A stretch of 64,000 nt of DNA from Patiria pectinifera. Taxonomy: Eukaryota > Echinodermata > Asteroidea > Valvatida > Asterinidae. The notes under the pieces are model-generated. The model was not told the origin of the DNA, made no database searches, and saw only the letters and a list, made by a program, of their open reading frames with translations. The position numbers and the translations under genes are program-made. Where the stretch lies: the NCBI GenBank assembly GCA_029964075.1, contig CM057149.1, forward strand, positions 2,056,465 through 2,120,464. The letters run 5' to 3'. Below, one piece after another: positions 13,023 through 23,116 of the stretch (positions are counted from its first letter, which is position 1; the number at the start of each line of letters is the position of its first letter).

Positions 13023-14615
13023 CTGCAAATCAAATAGCATTCACTCAGTTTCAAACGCCTGCAAATGATACGACTTGGGGATGGAAAGCTGGATTGGAAC
13101 ATGAAACTTTCACATTACGGAGAGCAATTGCATGATAGTGTGAAGCTCTGTTTTCATGTCAAGTAACAGTGTTATACTAAAAAGTTCTCCAATGTATTTA
13201 CATGTATTCTAATCTGCATTCCACATTTATTCCAAGCAGTTTTAACTCTTTGAGAAGTATGCCAATATCCCTTCACCCTGGTGCCAGAGCCAAACCATTG
13301 AAACAAACCAAAATTTGCCAAACAAAGCACTTCTGAACCGAACCAAACTCAATTCGGCATGCTCGGAAACGTAGTTTTAGTGCCTTATATTTATATTTGC
13401 GTAACCAAAATAAAAAACTTGGCACCATAAAATTATCATAATTATATTCTAATTATGCCAAATATTTTTTTTGCATTTACTTAGATTGTAGATTGCCGAG
13501 GTCGGGTGAGTAGCGGGATAAAAATAATTAAAAATTCAAGCATGTGGGGGCGCCCTTTTCAACGCGCCCATAACGGTGCTCTCAGTATTCTGACCTGGTA
13601 TACAGACCCAAAAGTACTCTAACAAAATGTTGTCATTCAATTGTACTGCACGCAACTTATCAACATTTTCCCATTAAAATTATAAAGTAACAATGATATC
13701 GAGCTGAAAAATGAGGCAAATTTTTAGTCTGTACTGCTTGCACCGCATGGCGGAATCAGCGAGCAGTTAACAGCATAAAAAGCCGTGTTGAATGGCCAGT
13801 TGCCAGATCAAGTGCATACATTGTACAATGTACATGCAACCCACCATTCTATGCGAACATTAAAACTACAAAATAATGTAAAAACACACAAAAATACATA
13901 CGTGTACACAAGGAAGGAGAAATCAAGTTCTCAGACTGGGCAACAACTTGAATTTTTAAATTGTTCCAAATGATGTTTGCATGGTATTTCGTCTTAAATA
14001 TTTTGATACCAAAGATGGAAAGCATGTGTGCATTGATTGGTGGATGACATTGGCAGCCTGGCAGGTAGCGCAGCTGGATTCCTTCTGTTCCGCTAGCATT
14101 CTGCCTAGCATATTTTTGGTGGCATGAACAAGTATACCTAGTGCACTGCGCTGCACAATAACGTAGCACATACGATCGAGCAACGAGCGGGTAGCAAGGT
14201 GTATGTACGTACGATTATCCATTTCTATCTTTTCGGCTCTATGACGAGACTGTGTGTTCAAAAGCTTCTGTTGACTAATCGGAAGGCTATATTTTTTTTC
14301 TTGGGGGGATAGGTCATCAAAGGTGACATTTTTTCGGCAGTTGTTTTTGTGAAATTTTTTAAATCCACCTTTTTTCAGCCGCAATTCTGTAATCTAAGTT
14401 ATTTAAAAAATGGCCTTAAAAAAAAACCTTTGAGGCTGAAAGTACCTTATTAAATGAAAGGAATTTATAGTCATATATTTCAGTCATTACAATGGCAACA
14501 CAATCTATATTCCAAGCTGCACAGTGTCACTGTGCGTGGTAGACGTGGTAGAGCGACCAAGTGCATGCACTGAACTGAACCACTGAGGGTTGACTTGCAG
14601 TACCCACAGACTTAC
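13023..14615 (-). other. Intron 5 of the MAN1-like gene
   Basis: No exon found between exons 5 and 6. A minus-strand open frame of 142 codons (13956-14384) has no recognisable domain and contains AT-rich repeat-like sequence, so it is not called. Confidence 0.55.
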
Positions 14616-14707
14616 CTCAGACCCCAGTGAGAATTGTTGATTATCTTCTGTAGGGCATTCTTCAGATGGTATGACAACCAGTTCTTTTTGGCATCAATAT
14701 CCTCTTT
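14616..14707 (-). CDS. LEMD3: MAN1/LEMD3 exon 5 (lumenal domain)
   Basis: Acceptor tttcctttgcag, donor CTGAG|GTAAGT. It encodes KEDIDAKKNWLSYHLK and NALQKIINNSHWGLR. The HWGLR end resembles the (N/D)xxWGL(R/K) stretch of MAN1-family lumenal domains. The final Arg codon is split (AG|G) with exon 6. Confidence 0.9.
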
Positions 14708-15824
14708 CTGCAAAGGAAACACATTTCAGAGCTTAGCAGGACTTTCTAAAATCTGAAATCAAAAACCCAAACTGTTAAGCTACTAGCATTAAAGCTAGGT
14801 TTGTGTGGTATTGGAGTTTGAGTGACCCGTACATCACAGTATTTGGTATTATCAGGTAGTTCATTGGGCGGACTATCATGTACTCAGAACACAATAACAC
14901 ACATTGTGCTAGGGAAACTGCAAATAGACAGCATGGGCAGAACTTCAACAGCCCTGCTGGATGACTAGTGATCACAATGTTCACCTTATCTGGACACTGT
15001 GACCACAAGGAATTTAAATAATTATCCATAGTGCAGATCTGACAAAGATGTTTCTGTCACCTTTAATTTTTAAGGGCATTTGTACACATCTGGCCACATA
15101 TCAGAGGTAAAATGGCAGTAATGAAATTCCATACCAAGGCATCGTTTTTTTGAATAGCTTCAGCTATATATTTCGAGAAAAACAACATCCTAGGATCTCG
15201 TTTTCAAATCAAAAGTTGCTCAATCATGTTTTGAATTGGGCCTGAATTCAGCGTCCAAGACACGTTCTCAATGAGCCGATTGCAGTTACGCGATGTCGCC
15301 CAATGATCCAACGAATTATAGCAACCGCGCGCGCAAGTGCGTCGTGTCAAGGCTTGCGCGCGCTTCGCCGAATAAAAAACACAACTACTAACAGAAATTT
15401 CCACCGGTGCGTCTTAACACGCACCGTTGGAAAGGCCTTCTTTCGTTGATTTCTTCAAAATGACAGCTTGCCGCTTTCATAGGGAGTTTAGTCGCCTTAC
15501 TTTCATTCAACCAAGTATGTTTTTCAACAATAATTACGTCAGTTACTTTTTGGATAGCTGCAAATGATGGACTGTAGCTTTGAGTATATTGTGAACAACT
15601 CACAATGAGGTAGATTCACGATTAAGTACATATTGTGAAGAATTCATTGTGGTCTGATCTTTCTCTATTGTATTAAAATCGTCCAGAGAAAGCAATCAAT
15701 ACTAAACAATAGCAAAAGACCAAGGGTATTATTCCCCCCATGCAGGAAATGTTATGTATCACACAGGCTGGTCTTTAGAGTTTAATCTGAACATTTTTGG
15801 AAACAACTACAAATATTGACTTAC

Positions 15825-15907
15825 AAATTCATACTTCAGGAAAGCCTGCACCTCAGCTAATGACATGTTTCTGCTTGTCACATCTTGTGATCCACACTCG
15901 TATTTTC
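15825..15907 (-). CDS. LEMD3: MAN1/LEMD3 exon 4 (lumenal ECG motif)
   Basis: Acceptor caattacag, donor TTT|GTAAGT. It encodes KYECGSQDVTSRN then MSLAEVQAFLKYEF. The Cys-Gly after the helix and the following helix (Leu-Ala-Glu-x-Gln) match the lumenal domain of the LEMD2/MAN1 family. It runs from a split Gly codon to phase 0. Confidence 0.9.
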
Positions 15908-16825
15908 CTGTAATTGATAAACATGAATGAGTAATAGTTTAAAGGGTGTGGGACTCTGTGGCTAGAATTGCAGTATAGTCTGGCAAGTTCACATTCACTG
16001 TTTACAATGTGCAATGTATGTGGATATCTTGGTACCAACAAAGAGTAGTCTAGTCACAGGCTCCTGTGTTAGTCTTTACCCAGTACAATGTTGTAATCTG
16101 CAAAATATGTAGAAGTCATGTATTCTGCAAAATCTTGCTGGCTTTAAGGTTAACTTGCACATGTTATGGGCTCTCTGCATGAACAGTATAATACATGTAC
16201 ATGTAGTCCATGACCACATTGAGAGCCTGGATGGGAGGTACACACAGTGTGCATACTGGTTTGCGCATGTATGACATAAAGTAGGCATGACTTATTTTAT
16301 TATGAATGTGCATAAACTATGATGTCTTCGTGTGAGCATTAAGTGTCCTAAGCAATGCATTAAAATGTCCCTCCAAGTGGTCGTTCTCTTTGTACATTAC
16401 ATCAAGGTTGAACCTGACTAGGGTGCAACTTGCATTTTTTTAATTGCCTTGTACTAGAAACAGAAATGGGATTTGTCAAAATGGCAATTTGCAATTGTGT
16501 GCGGTTCTAACCAAACATGCACACAACGCATGCGCAAAGGACCGTTGTGGTCCCTTCACTTAGGAATGACTACTCCAAAGGACTATTTTGAAAGCAATTG
16601 ATTATGGAGTTCAATGGCATAAAGTGCATTCCAAGAGCATATAACTTTAACATAAATTTACATAAATGTACTCATGCATGTAGCTCATCTGGAAATCATG
16701 CAATGTCTTTAAAAGCTGAAATAATTATACATGTAGAGTGATGGCAAAACTCTAGGTAAAGAAACTATGTGGAAAAAAATACATGAACAAAAACAAGGAT
16801 AAAGGAGAGTACAATAGCCACTGAC

Positions 16826-16904
16826 CTGCTACCTCCGATAACTTGTCATACAAAGACTGCACGATCCTCATAGCCTGAACATGCCGAGTTTCTTCTGATG
16901 GGAA
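16826..16904 (-). CDS. LEMD3: MAN1/LEMD3 exon 3 (lumenal helix)
   Basis: Acceptor ctttttccag, donor GCAG|GTCAGT. It encodes FPSEETRHVQAM followed by RIVQSLYDKLSEVA, an amphipathic helix. This matches the lumenal segment of LEMD2/MAN1 proteins just before the conserved G-x-(Y/F)-E-C-G motif. It starts in phase 0 and ends in phase 1, and the split Gly codon is completed by exon 4. Confidence 0.88.
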
Positions 16905-17798
16905 CTGGAAAAAGAAAGAAACAACAACATATTATATTTAAATCATCTTAATAGTTTCATGACAAGTCAGCAGAATGTTTAAGATGACACATGAACACAG
17001 GTAGACACATGTGAAAGAACAAAGCAGATTGGCAGACATACATTTAACTGTACACACAGCATTAGATCACCGACTTGTGTATACATCTACGTACATTTTA
17101 TGGTAAAAAAAAAAAATTCTTCTTACATCACTTTTTGTTGACAGCCCAACTTTGCCTGTAATGGCATAAACCTAAGAGTTACAATGTTGCTATGTATGTA
17201 TACATGTATCTCAAATTTGAGGCATGGCTGCATGTTAAAATATCTTGGTAAGAACACCGCTTTTCTCTTACACTCAGAGATGAAACTGGCATATGGCAAA
17301 AAAATCGGAAAATAGGCCGCACAAAAATATGTGTCTGAAATCTGGGCCGCGACACATGTATGCATGTACTTCGTGCCAAATATCAGTGTTATGGCCTGTG
17401 TTTCTACCGTTGAAACACTCCAATAACGACTGGTGAAAGAGATTAAAACTACTGTACGTTCGCGATGATTTTGACGTGCCATGTCCATCGACTTTTCTTC
17501 TAAATTATGATTGAAATAAAATGACATTTTGTGAAAAAATGGTTACAAAATCAAATTTTGTGGGACACATTGAAAAAAAAATCGGAAATTTCGTTGGAAT
17601 CGATTAAAATCAGAAAAGTTTCATCTCTGTACACTCACTGAAATGGATGAACTTCACTTCAAAACATACGCCTCAGAATGAACTTGTAAAGGCAGAGGCT
17701 GTACATGTACGTGTGTATGTACAGGGTGTCTCCAAAAAATGTAGCAGTCAAACAACATTTTTATTCTTGAGAAAACTTTTGTAAAAAACTTACCATGA

Positions 17799-19481
17799 GG
17801 CCAAAAAAAAAAATAGTTCTACTTCCGATTACATGCCTTTCAAAAATAGGGTCGGTCGGTCGGAATTGGGTTTTTTTTTGCAAGTTTTTTTGTGTGTAGA
17901 TTTGAATGGGGTATTCAATTATATGCGAAGTTTTAGCCTGAACTATTTCCATTGCACTACGAAAGCTATACAGCGTGTCCCAAAAAAAATGTCCCTCTCA
18001 TAGACCACAGAATAATTACCAAAATCAAGTTTTATACCCAATTAAGTTTACATATTTAGAAAGCCCACTTAATTTTGTAGTTCCTGTGAAAATTTCAAAG
18101 GTCTCGCTTCATTGGTTTTGAATACACAGGCTTTTATGTAACAGCAGTGCTTTCCGGCCCATTCCAAGTTTGATAAAAAGAAATGCACACTACAGACATA
18201 CCATACCTTATTCCATGCTTCACTTTTATTTCAACAACTGTGTTCTTGTTTTTGTTATTAAGTAACTAAAGTCAAGTTCATTTACTTTTTTTAAATGAAA
18301 ACTAATCAAAGTTCAGTTCCACTGGTCGTGTTTGCTTTCACAGGGTGTGTTCCACTTATGGTTTGTTCTTCAATGTCCAGCTTGTAAACCTTTATTGTCC
18401 TCCTGCACATCCTTCCACCTGCAAACTTGGAATGGGCTGAAAAGCACTGCTGTTACATAATAGACTGTGTATTCAAAAACCAATGAAGCGAGACCAATGA
18501 AATTTTCACAGATGTTACAAAATTAAATGGGCTTTCTTAATCTGAACACTAAATTGAGAATAATAATTGATTTTGGAATTAATTTAGCAGTCTATCAGGT
18601 AATAATTGATTTTGGAATTAATTTAGCAGTCTATCAGAGGGACATTTTTTTGGGGACACGCTGTACACGAAATGGCAACAAAAAGAGAATAAACCCTACC
18701 TTTTATTATTGTCAATATATTTACGTTTGATAATTTCAAAAAATAATGGAAAATTCAGGTCGTTCGCACCATATGCACAACGCTGGTCAAGACGCGGCGA
18801 GCTGGCCAAAACTCCGAGGTGTGTGATGCGTGCATGTGTGGCGAGCGGCCCACCATGGGCTGACAGACCTGTTTTCACGGTCAAAAATTTTGAGAAACAC
18901 GCGGCAAGTATCACTCCAAATACGAGTAGTGCGATCTCAAAATGAACTCTTGAACACAGAAAATACATACACAGACAAGCTAGATCAATTCTGTAAATTA
19001 ACTTGCAAAAAATGTTCTTTCTCCATCGGTGTTTTCTTGACATTTTTACGATGTCAAATCCGACCAGTTGACAGTGGCCTGCACTGCTAGCGCGCTATCG
19101 GTCGTATAGCTGTGGACTGGTTACCGCATTTTCATCATGTCTTCTAAATTGGCCCCTGCGCTGCGCGGCGGGAACCAGGCGTCGCCACCTGATTAAAGTC
19201 ACCGTGACATCGAATTGCGAAGTAGTTATATCGCGAAGCGAATTTGTAAAAATAACGGAGGTTTCTTTTGAAAAAAAAGCAAATGTAAGTAAGAATACAA
19301 GCATTTTTTGATGCAAAAGGGTTGTTGAGAGGTATTTTGTGAAGACAGAAAAGACAACAAGATTTTATTTTTATTTATTCATTTTTTATTTATTTTTTGA
19401 ATTGCCGATAAATTTTGTAGGGTCGCAGCCTAAAAATAGGGTCGGACGGTAACCGGAAGCAGAACTATTCTTTTTTTGGCC
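17799..19481. mobile_element. Harbinger-like nonautonomous element (copy 2), interrupted
   Basis: It begins GGCC plus a poly-A run and TAGTTCTACTTCCG, and ends with the inverted CGGAAGCAGAACTATTC, poly-T and GGCC. It is flanked by TGA on both sides (17796-17798 and 19482-19484), a 3-bp target duplication. Without the nested insertion it is about 990 bp and has no transposase. Terminal inverted repeats starting GG and 3-bp TNA duplications fit PIF/Harbinger; the superfamily is inferred. Confidence 0.8.
17971..18663. mobile_element. Mariner-type foldback MITE nested in Harbinger-like copy 2
   Basis: It has terminal repeats CAGCGTGTCCCAAAAAAAATG and, inverted, CATTTTTTTGGGGACACGCTG, flanked by TA on both sides. 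The intact sister copy at 33.7 kb reads straight through this site, so the empty site and the TA duplication are visible directly. Long internal arms pair imperfectly. A segment of about 38 bp (ending TTTAGCAGTCTATCAG) is duplicated in tandem at 18560-18637. Confidence 0.88.
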
Positions 19482-19494
19482 TGAGGTAATAATA

Positions 19495-19703
19495 CAGTCC
19501 TTCTGATTTGAGGCGTGCGATCACACCCTCACACCATCGCATGCCTAAAAGCTTCCCGAGAAGTGTGAATAATTGCACGCCTGAATTTCCCTGGACCACA
19601 GATCACACACCTAAAAAGCCACACACCTAAAAAAAACCCACACCTAGAAAAATCCAGGTGTGCCTTTTTCCACACGCCTGTGATTTTCAAATCAGAAGGA
19701 CTG
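19495..19703. mobile_element. 209-bp MITE with CAGTCCTTCTGATTTGA ends
   Basis: It has perfect 17-bp terminal inverted repeats (CAGTCCTTCTGATTTGA) and ATA (or TA) on both sides. The interior is rich in CACACCTAAAAA units. TA duplication and CAG ends suggest Tc1/mariner ancestry. Confidence 0.75.
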
Positions 19704-19869
19704 ATAATAACAATGTTTAATAATAATAATAATAATAATAATAATGGAGTTTTCTATACATTGTAGCGCACGTATCTTCCAACAATTAGGTACTTAAGGC
19801 GCTGGAAATTTTAAAAATAAAGTTTATGACTAATATGAGACCCATTATGTACATGTACATGTGTACATG

Positions 19870-20150
19870 TAGCACCCTATAAAGGTTTACAAGGTGCTGC
19901 GGGGCATATTGCAGCCACTGCCAGAAACACCGGGGCAAACCCCTTCTCTTAGCGGTAAGTGTTACTGGGTTCTTTAACGTGCATTACACAACACACAGGA
20001 CCAACAGCTTTACGTCCCATACGAAGGACGAAGCAATAATGGTAAATTGCCTTGCTCAAGAGCACAAGTACCATGTTCCCACGGTCAGGATTCGAACCCA
20101 TGTACCATGGCACAAGAGTCGAACACCTTCACCATTGGACCACAGCACCC
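19870..20150 (-). mobile_element. tRNA-derived SINE-like copy
   Basis: On the minus strand, 20148 down to about 20079 reads like a tRNA: an A-box-like TGGTCCAATGG and a canonical B-box GGTTCGAATCC. The body (TTGAGCAAGGCAATTTACC, TTCTTTAACGTGC) runs to about 19870. This is a pol III SINE layout; the family is not named with confidence. Confidence 0.55.
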
Positions 20151-20746
20151 CAGATGATATAGTGTTTCTTTACACTTGACAGAATTTTTGTTCTGTGTGA
20201 TTTGGACATGTTAAAAAGTTACGGCAAATCTTGTAAAGAGCGTCAAAATGTGTTCAGGCCACTTTCTTCACCTTCTTGGTTAGTTTTGGCCCAAGACTGG
20301 ATTTGGATTATGTTCATCTAGCGGTACCTGCAGTCGGTCTCTAGCTACGTGCACATGTCCATGTAGCTGTAGCGCGCGATGCATGGCGCTGGCAAGCTCA
20401 CCCAAAAGACATTAACGCTATCAACAACACAAACCAAAATCCATTCTTGGTAAATCGGGCAAGCCGCCCCCAAAAAATCTGAGTTCTGAGTCTCTGGACT
20501 GGGGTGTCCAAATGAGATGGGATAAAGACCATTGTGTAGAGTATTAACATACCTTCAGACTCTACAGATACAATGTAAGTTTTGCAAAAAGAGAGTGCTA
20601 GTATTTTTAATAGTTACGGATTTACTGCTACATTTTTTTTTAGACGCCCTGTACAAAGCGTACATGTAAGTAGTTAGATGTGCTTTGCCCTTAAATTAAC
20701 AAGGATACAGTGTCCACCTATCCATGAGCTGAATAATAAGTCTTAC

Positions 20747-20790
20747 CAGATTCGTGTCACTTCTGCTATTGTCACTGATGTACTTTATAT
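20747..20790 (-). CDS. LEMD3: MAN1/LEMD3 exon 2 (44-nt small exon)
   Basis: The acceptor is strong (ttttctgctttttacag) and the donor is CTG|GTAAGA. With the one-base overhang of exon 1, the exon reads D-IKYISDNSRSDTNL and ends in phase 0, exactly what exon 3 needs. It sits just inside the lumenal side after membrane segment 1. No similarity is recognisable in so short a peptide, so the call rests on splice signals, phase and order. A retrotransposon begins 249 bp from its acceptor side. Confidence 0.75.
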
Positions 20791-21038
20791 CTGTAAAAAG
20801 CAGAAAAATGATATGAGATTTAATGATCTGTTCTTGAAATTTTGTGACCAGGTGGTTCACTGAACTAAGGTAAACAAATTAACATTAACCAAGAAAGTTA
20901 TAATTTGGAACTTAGCAGAAGATTTTGAAAGCAGAAGATTAGGCCTATACAAGTACAAATGTTAAAAGCAGAAGATGCTAAAACACAAATGGGAGAAGTT
21001 AAAACACAAAATATGTAGCATACATGTACATGTTTGAT

Positions 21039-22558
21039 TGTCAGCGTTGTCCCAGCAACACGAACACTTAGATTACGTATACATCTGTGCATGTGTGTTT
21101 GTATCAGTAGTCCGTGTGTATTGTTCGTATTCGTTGTACCATAAGTAGACTGTAAGTATATAACTAATAAATAATGCATGTGTCTTATAAATATTCATGT
21201 TGCCATGGTCCTATCCTTTGTATCTTATGGCGTTCTTGGTATTCTTTTAAAAAAAAACCTGCCTGTCATGTGACCCGCGCCAAGGCTTTAAAAGGAAAAG
21301 AGATACGCCAAAAACAGAAAGACGCCGATCGCGATCAATCTGTAGAAAAATAGCATTTTGCTGACTGCAAATTTGCACAATATCGCCTAGACCAGGTCTT
21401 GAAACCGGCGATGAACTCCAAGAGTCATACTGGACTTTGATCTGCCATCAGACCGTAAGTTTAAGGTTTTGATTTCTTTAAATAACATGCATTTGATTGT
21501 GTTATTTAGATGGCAGTAATATATCTGGAACGTTACTTGATGTAAGGCGTTTATGTAAATACCCTAGAGACATCATGTTTCTTAAAGATGAATAAGGCTA
21601 TATTTTATAGATTAATTCTCTGTTTAATATCTAGCTAAAATTTAGCGTTTTTTGCCTTTTATTAGAGTCCTTTTAAATATGGCTCTATGATAATAATATT
21701 TGGCAATCATTTAGTAGTTTGATATAATTATTTGCAATGCGGGGTTGTACACATGTACTTTTTAAATCCGCAATTATAAATATTGCAGATGGCAAACTGG
21801 CTTAGCTAGAAGCCGTTGTTCCAAAGAGACCGTCGCTTGAGGCAGACAGGCCCCGCGACAGGCTGACAGCAGCTACCCAGCGTCACCGCCGTCAAGCTGG
21901 TCGACCGTGACGCCCGGTTTCTACATCCCCCGGCTGCCTACAACAGAGGCTCCGTCGAGGTGGCTACGCACCGTCAAGCCAGTGGTCCAAGTGCGAGAGA
22001 GTACTCCACCCATGCACATGCCAACGCAACTTGAGCCGTAAACTATACGGTGGGCCCTAAATATTGAATAATTATTGCCGGCTTAGAGTAGGTTTAATAT
22101 AATAGTATTAAAGCTCATTTAATTAGGTGATTTAACTATTTGTTCATGTTTCATTAGATTCTTCTTAGCGTAGGTTAAACTTCTGTTGAGTTAACTTGGT
22201 TAATTTAAATAGATTTGGTTGATTATAAGTTCTATACTTCAAGCTTTGACTTTTCTGCATTTAATTCATTGATCCATTTGCTTTACCTAAGGTTAGTTTT
22301 ATACTCATCTCTGGTATTGATCTACACTATTCATTGGGTTACAATCGCCTCATTCTATAAATAATTTTCGTAAGGATTTGTACATAATATTTGTAAATAT
22401 TATTCGTAGCCTATAAATATACAGTTTGTGCATATTAAATAATTTGTAAATATACAGAACGTGTCAGAGGATTATTATTGGTGTTTGCACGAAGTTGTGG
22501 GTGGGAAAACCAGTCCCGAAAATTCCACTGCACTAATTTCTAGGGGGCAGTTGTGACA
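21039..22558 (+). repeat. 5' LTR of the Gmr1-type element
   Basis: It starts TGTCAGCG and ends TTGTGACA. A TATA-like TTTAAAAGG lies at 21287. A strong donor-like CC|GTAAGTTT (21455) and an acceptor-like TTGCAG (21788) lie inside. I compared it with the 3' LTR by eye. I found one substitution, three homopolymer-length changes and one replaced block just before the TATA-like motif. Confidence 0.95.
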
Positions 22559-22560
22559 TT

Positions 22561-22578
22561 TGGGGGCTTGTCCGGGAA
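22561..22578 (+). promoter_or_regulatory. Primer-binding site, tRNA-Pro type
   Basis: TGGGGGCTTGTCCGGGA follows the LTR after a 2-base TT spacer. It matches the 3' end complement of tRNA-Pro with one mismatch (T for C at position 9) before the last base. Murine leukaemia-type gammaretroviruses use the same primer and the same TT spacer. Minus-strand DNA synthesis would start here. Confidence 0.85.
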
Positions 22579-23116
22579 AGGTTTGCCCATTTTGTACCCG
22601 CCTTTGTAATTCAGATTGAGGAAACTTCGTGGATTCATTCCTAGAATTTAACTCCTATTTCTTATTTCCGTGCATATTTCTGTCTTTAGGCTTACTTATA
22701 TTTATTCCTACCTAGGCCTAAACTTACTGTTTGAGCAGGTAGATTAACGTCCGAGTTGCCGAGGAGACGACTGCTGTTTCAAGACTTGGTCTATAGCCGA
22801 TTAGCGCATGTTCTCCGATCCGTGTGAGACCATTCGTGTTCTTTTGTTCGCAGATCTTTTGTATTTACGCGTTCACTGCGTTGCTGTCTTTGTGCCGTCG
22901 CGTGCCGTTGCGTGCCGTTGCGTGCCGTGGCATATCATCCTGCGCTCCCATTGTTCAACTTTGCCGCTCCATTGCTTCCTTGTTCCCCTGACTCCTATTC
23001 CCCTGTCTCCTATTGTGTTCTTATTTGCTCATGGCCCTGTTTGTTGAGTCAATAAAGAATTTATATTCCCGATGACTCCTACCCTTTTCCTTGTTTGCCT
23101 ACTTTGTACCAGTAGA
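22579..23116 (+). other. Leader of the Gmr1-type element
   Basis: About 0.5 kb between primer site and Gag, with pyrimidine-rich GTGCCGT repeats near 22890-22930. The usual place for a packaging signal, but none can be recognised from sequence. Confidence 0.5.

Larger units (their letters stand above)
16905..20746 (-). other. Intron 2 of the MAN1-like gene (3.8 kb, transposon-rich)
   Basis: About half of it is the nested pair of DNA elements at 17799-19481, followed at once by a 209-bp element (19495-19703), an (AAT)n tract (about 19718-19744) and a tRNA-derived SINE-like copy (about 19870-20150). No additional exon was supported. Confidence 0.65.

Noticed and set aside
13956..14384. 142-codon minus-strand frame in intron 5 of the MAN1-like gene
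   Set aside because: Unrecognised and low-complexity in part; the exon junctions around it are already complete without it.
17123..17527. 134-codon minus-strand frame in intron 2 of the MAN1-like gene
   Set aside because: No domain, biased composition and no splice or phase link to neighbouring exons.
22808..23047. Open frame between primer site and Gag
   Set aside because: Composed of GTGCCGTTGC-type repeats and pyrimidine-rich leader; no family match and poor position for a retroelement gene.
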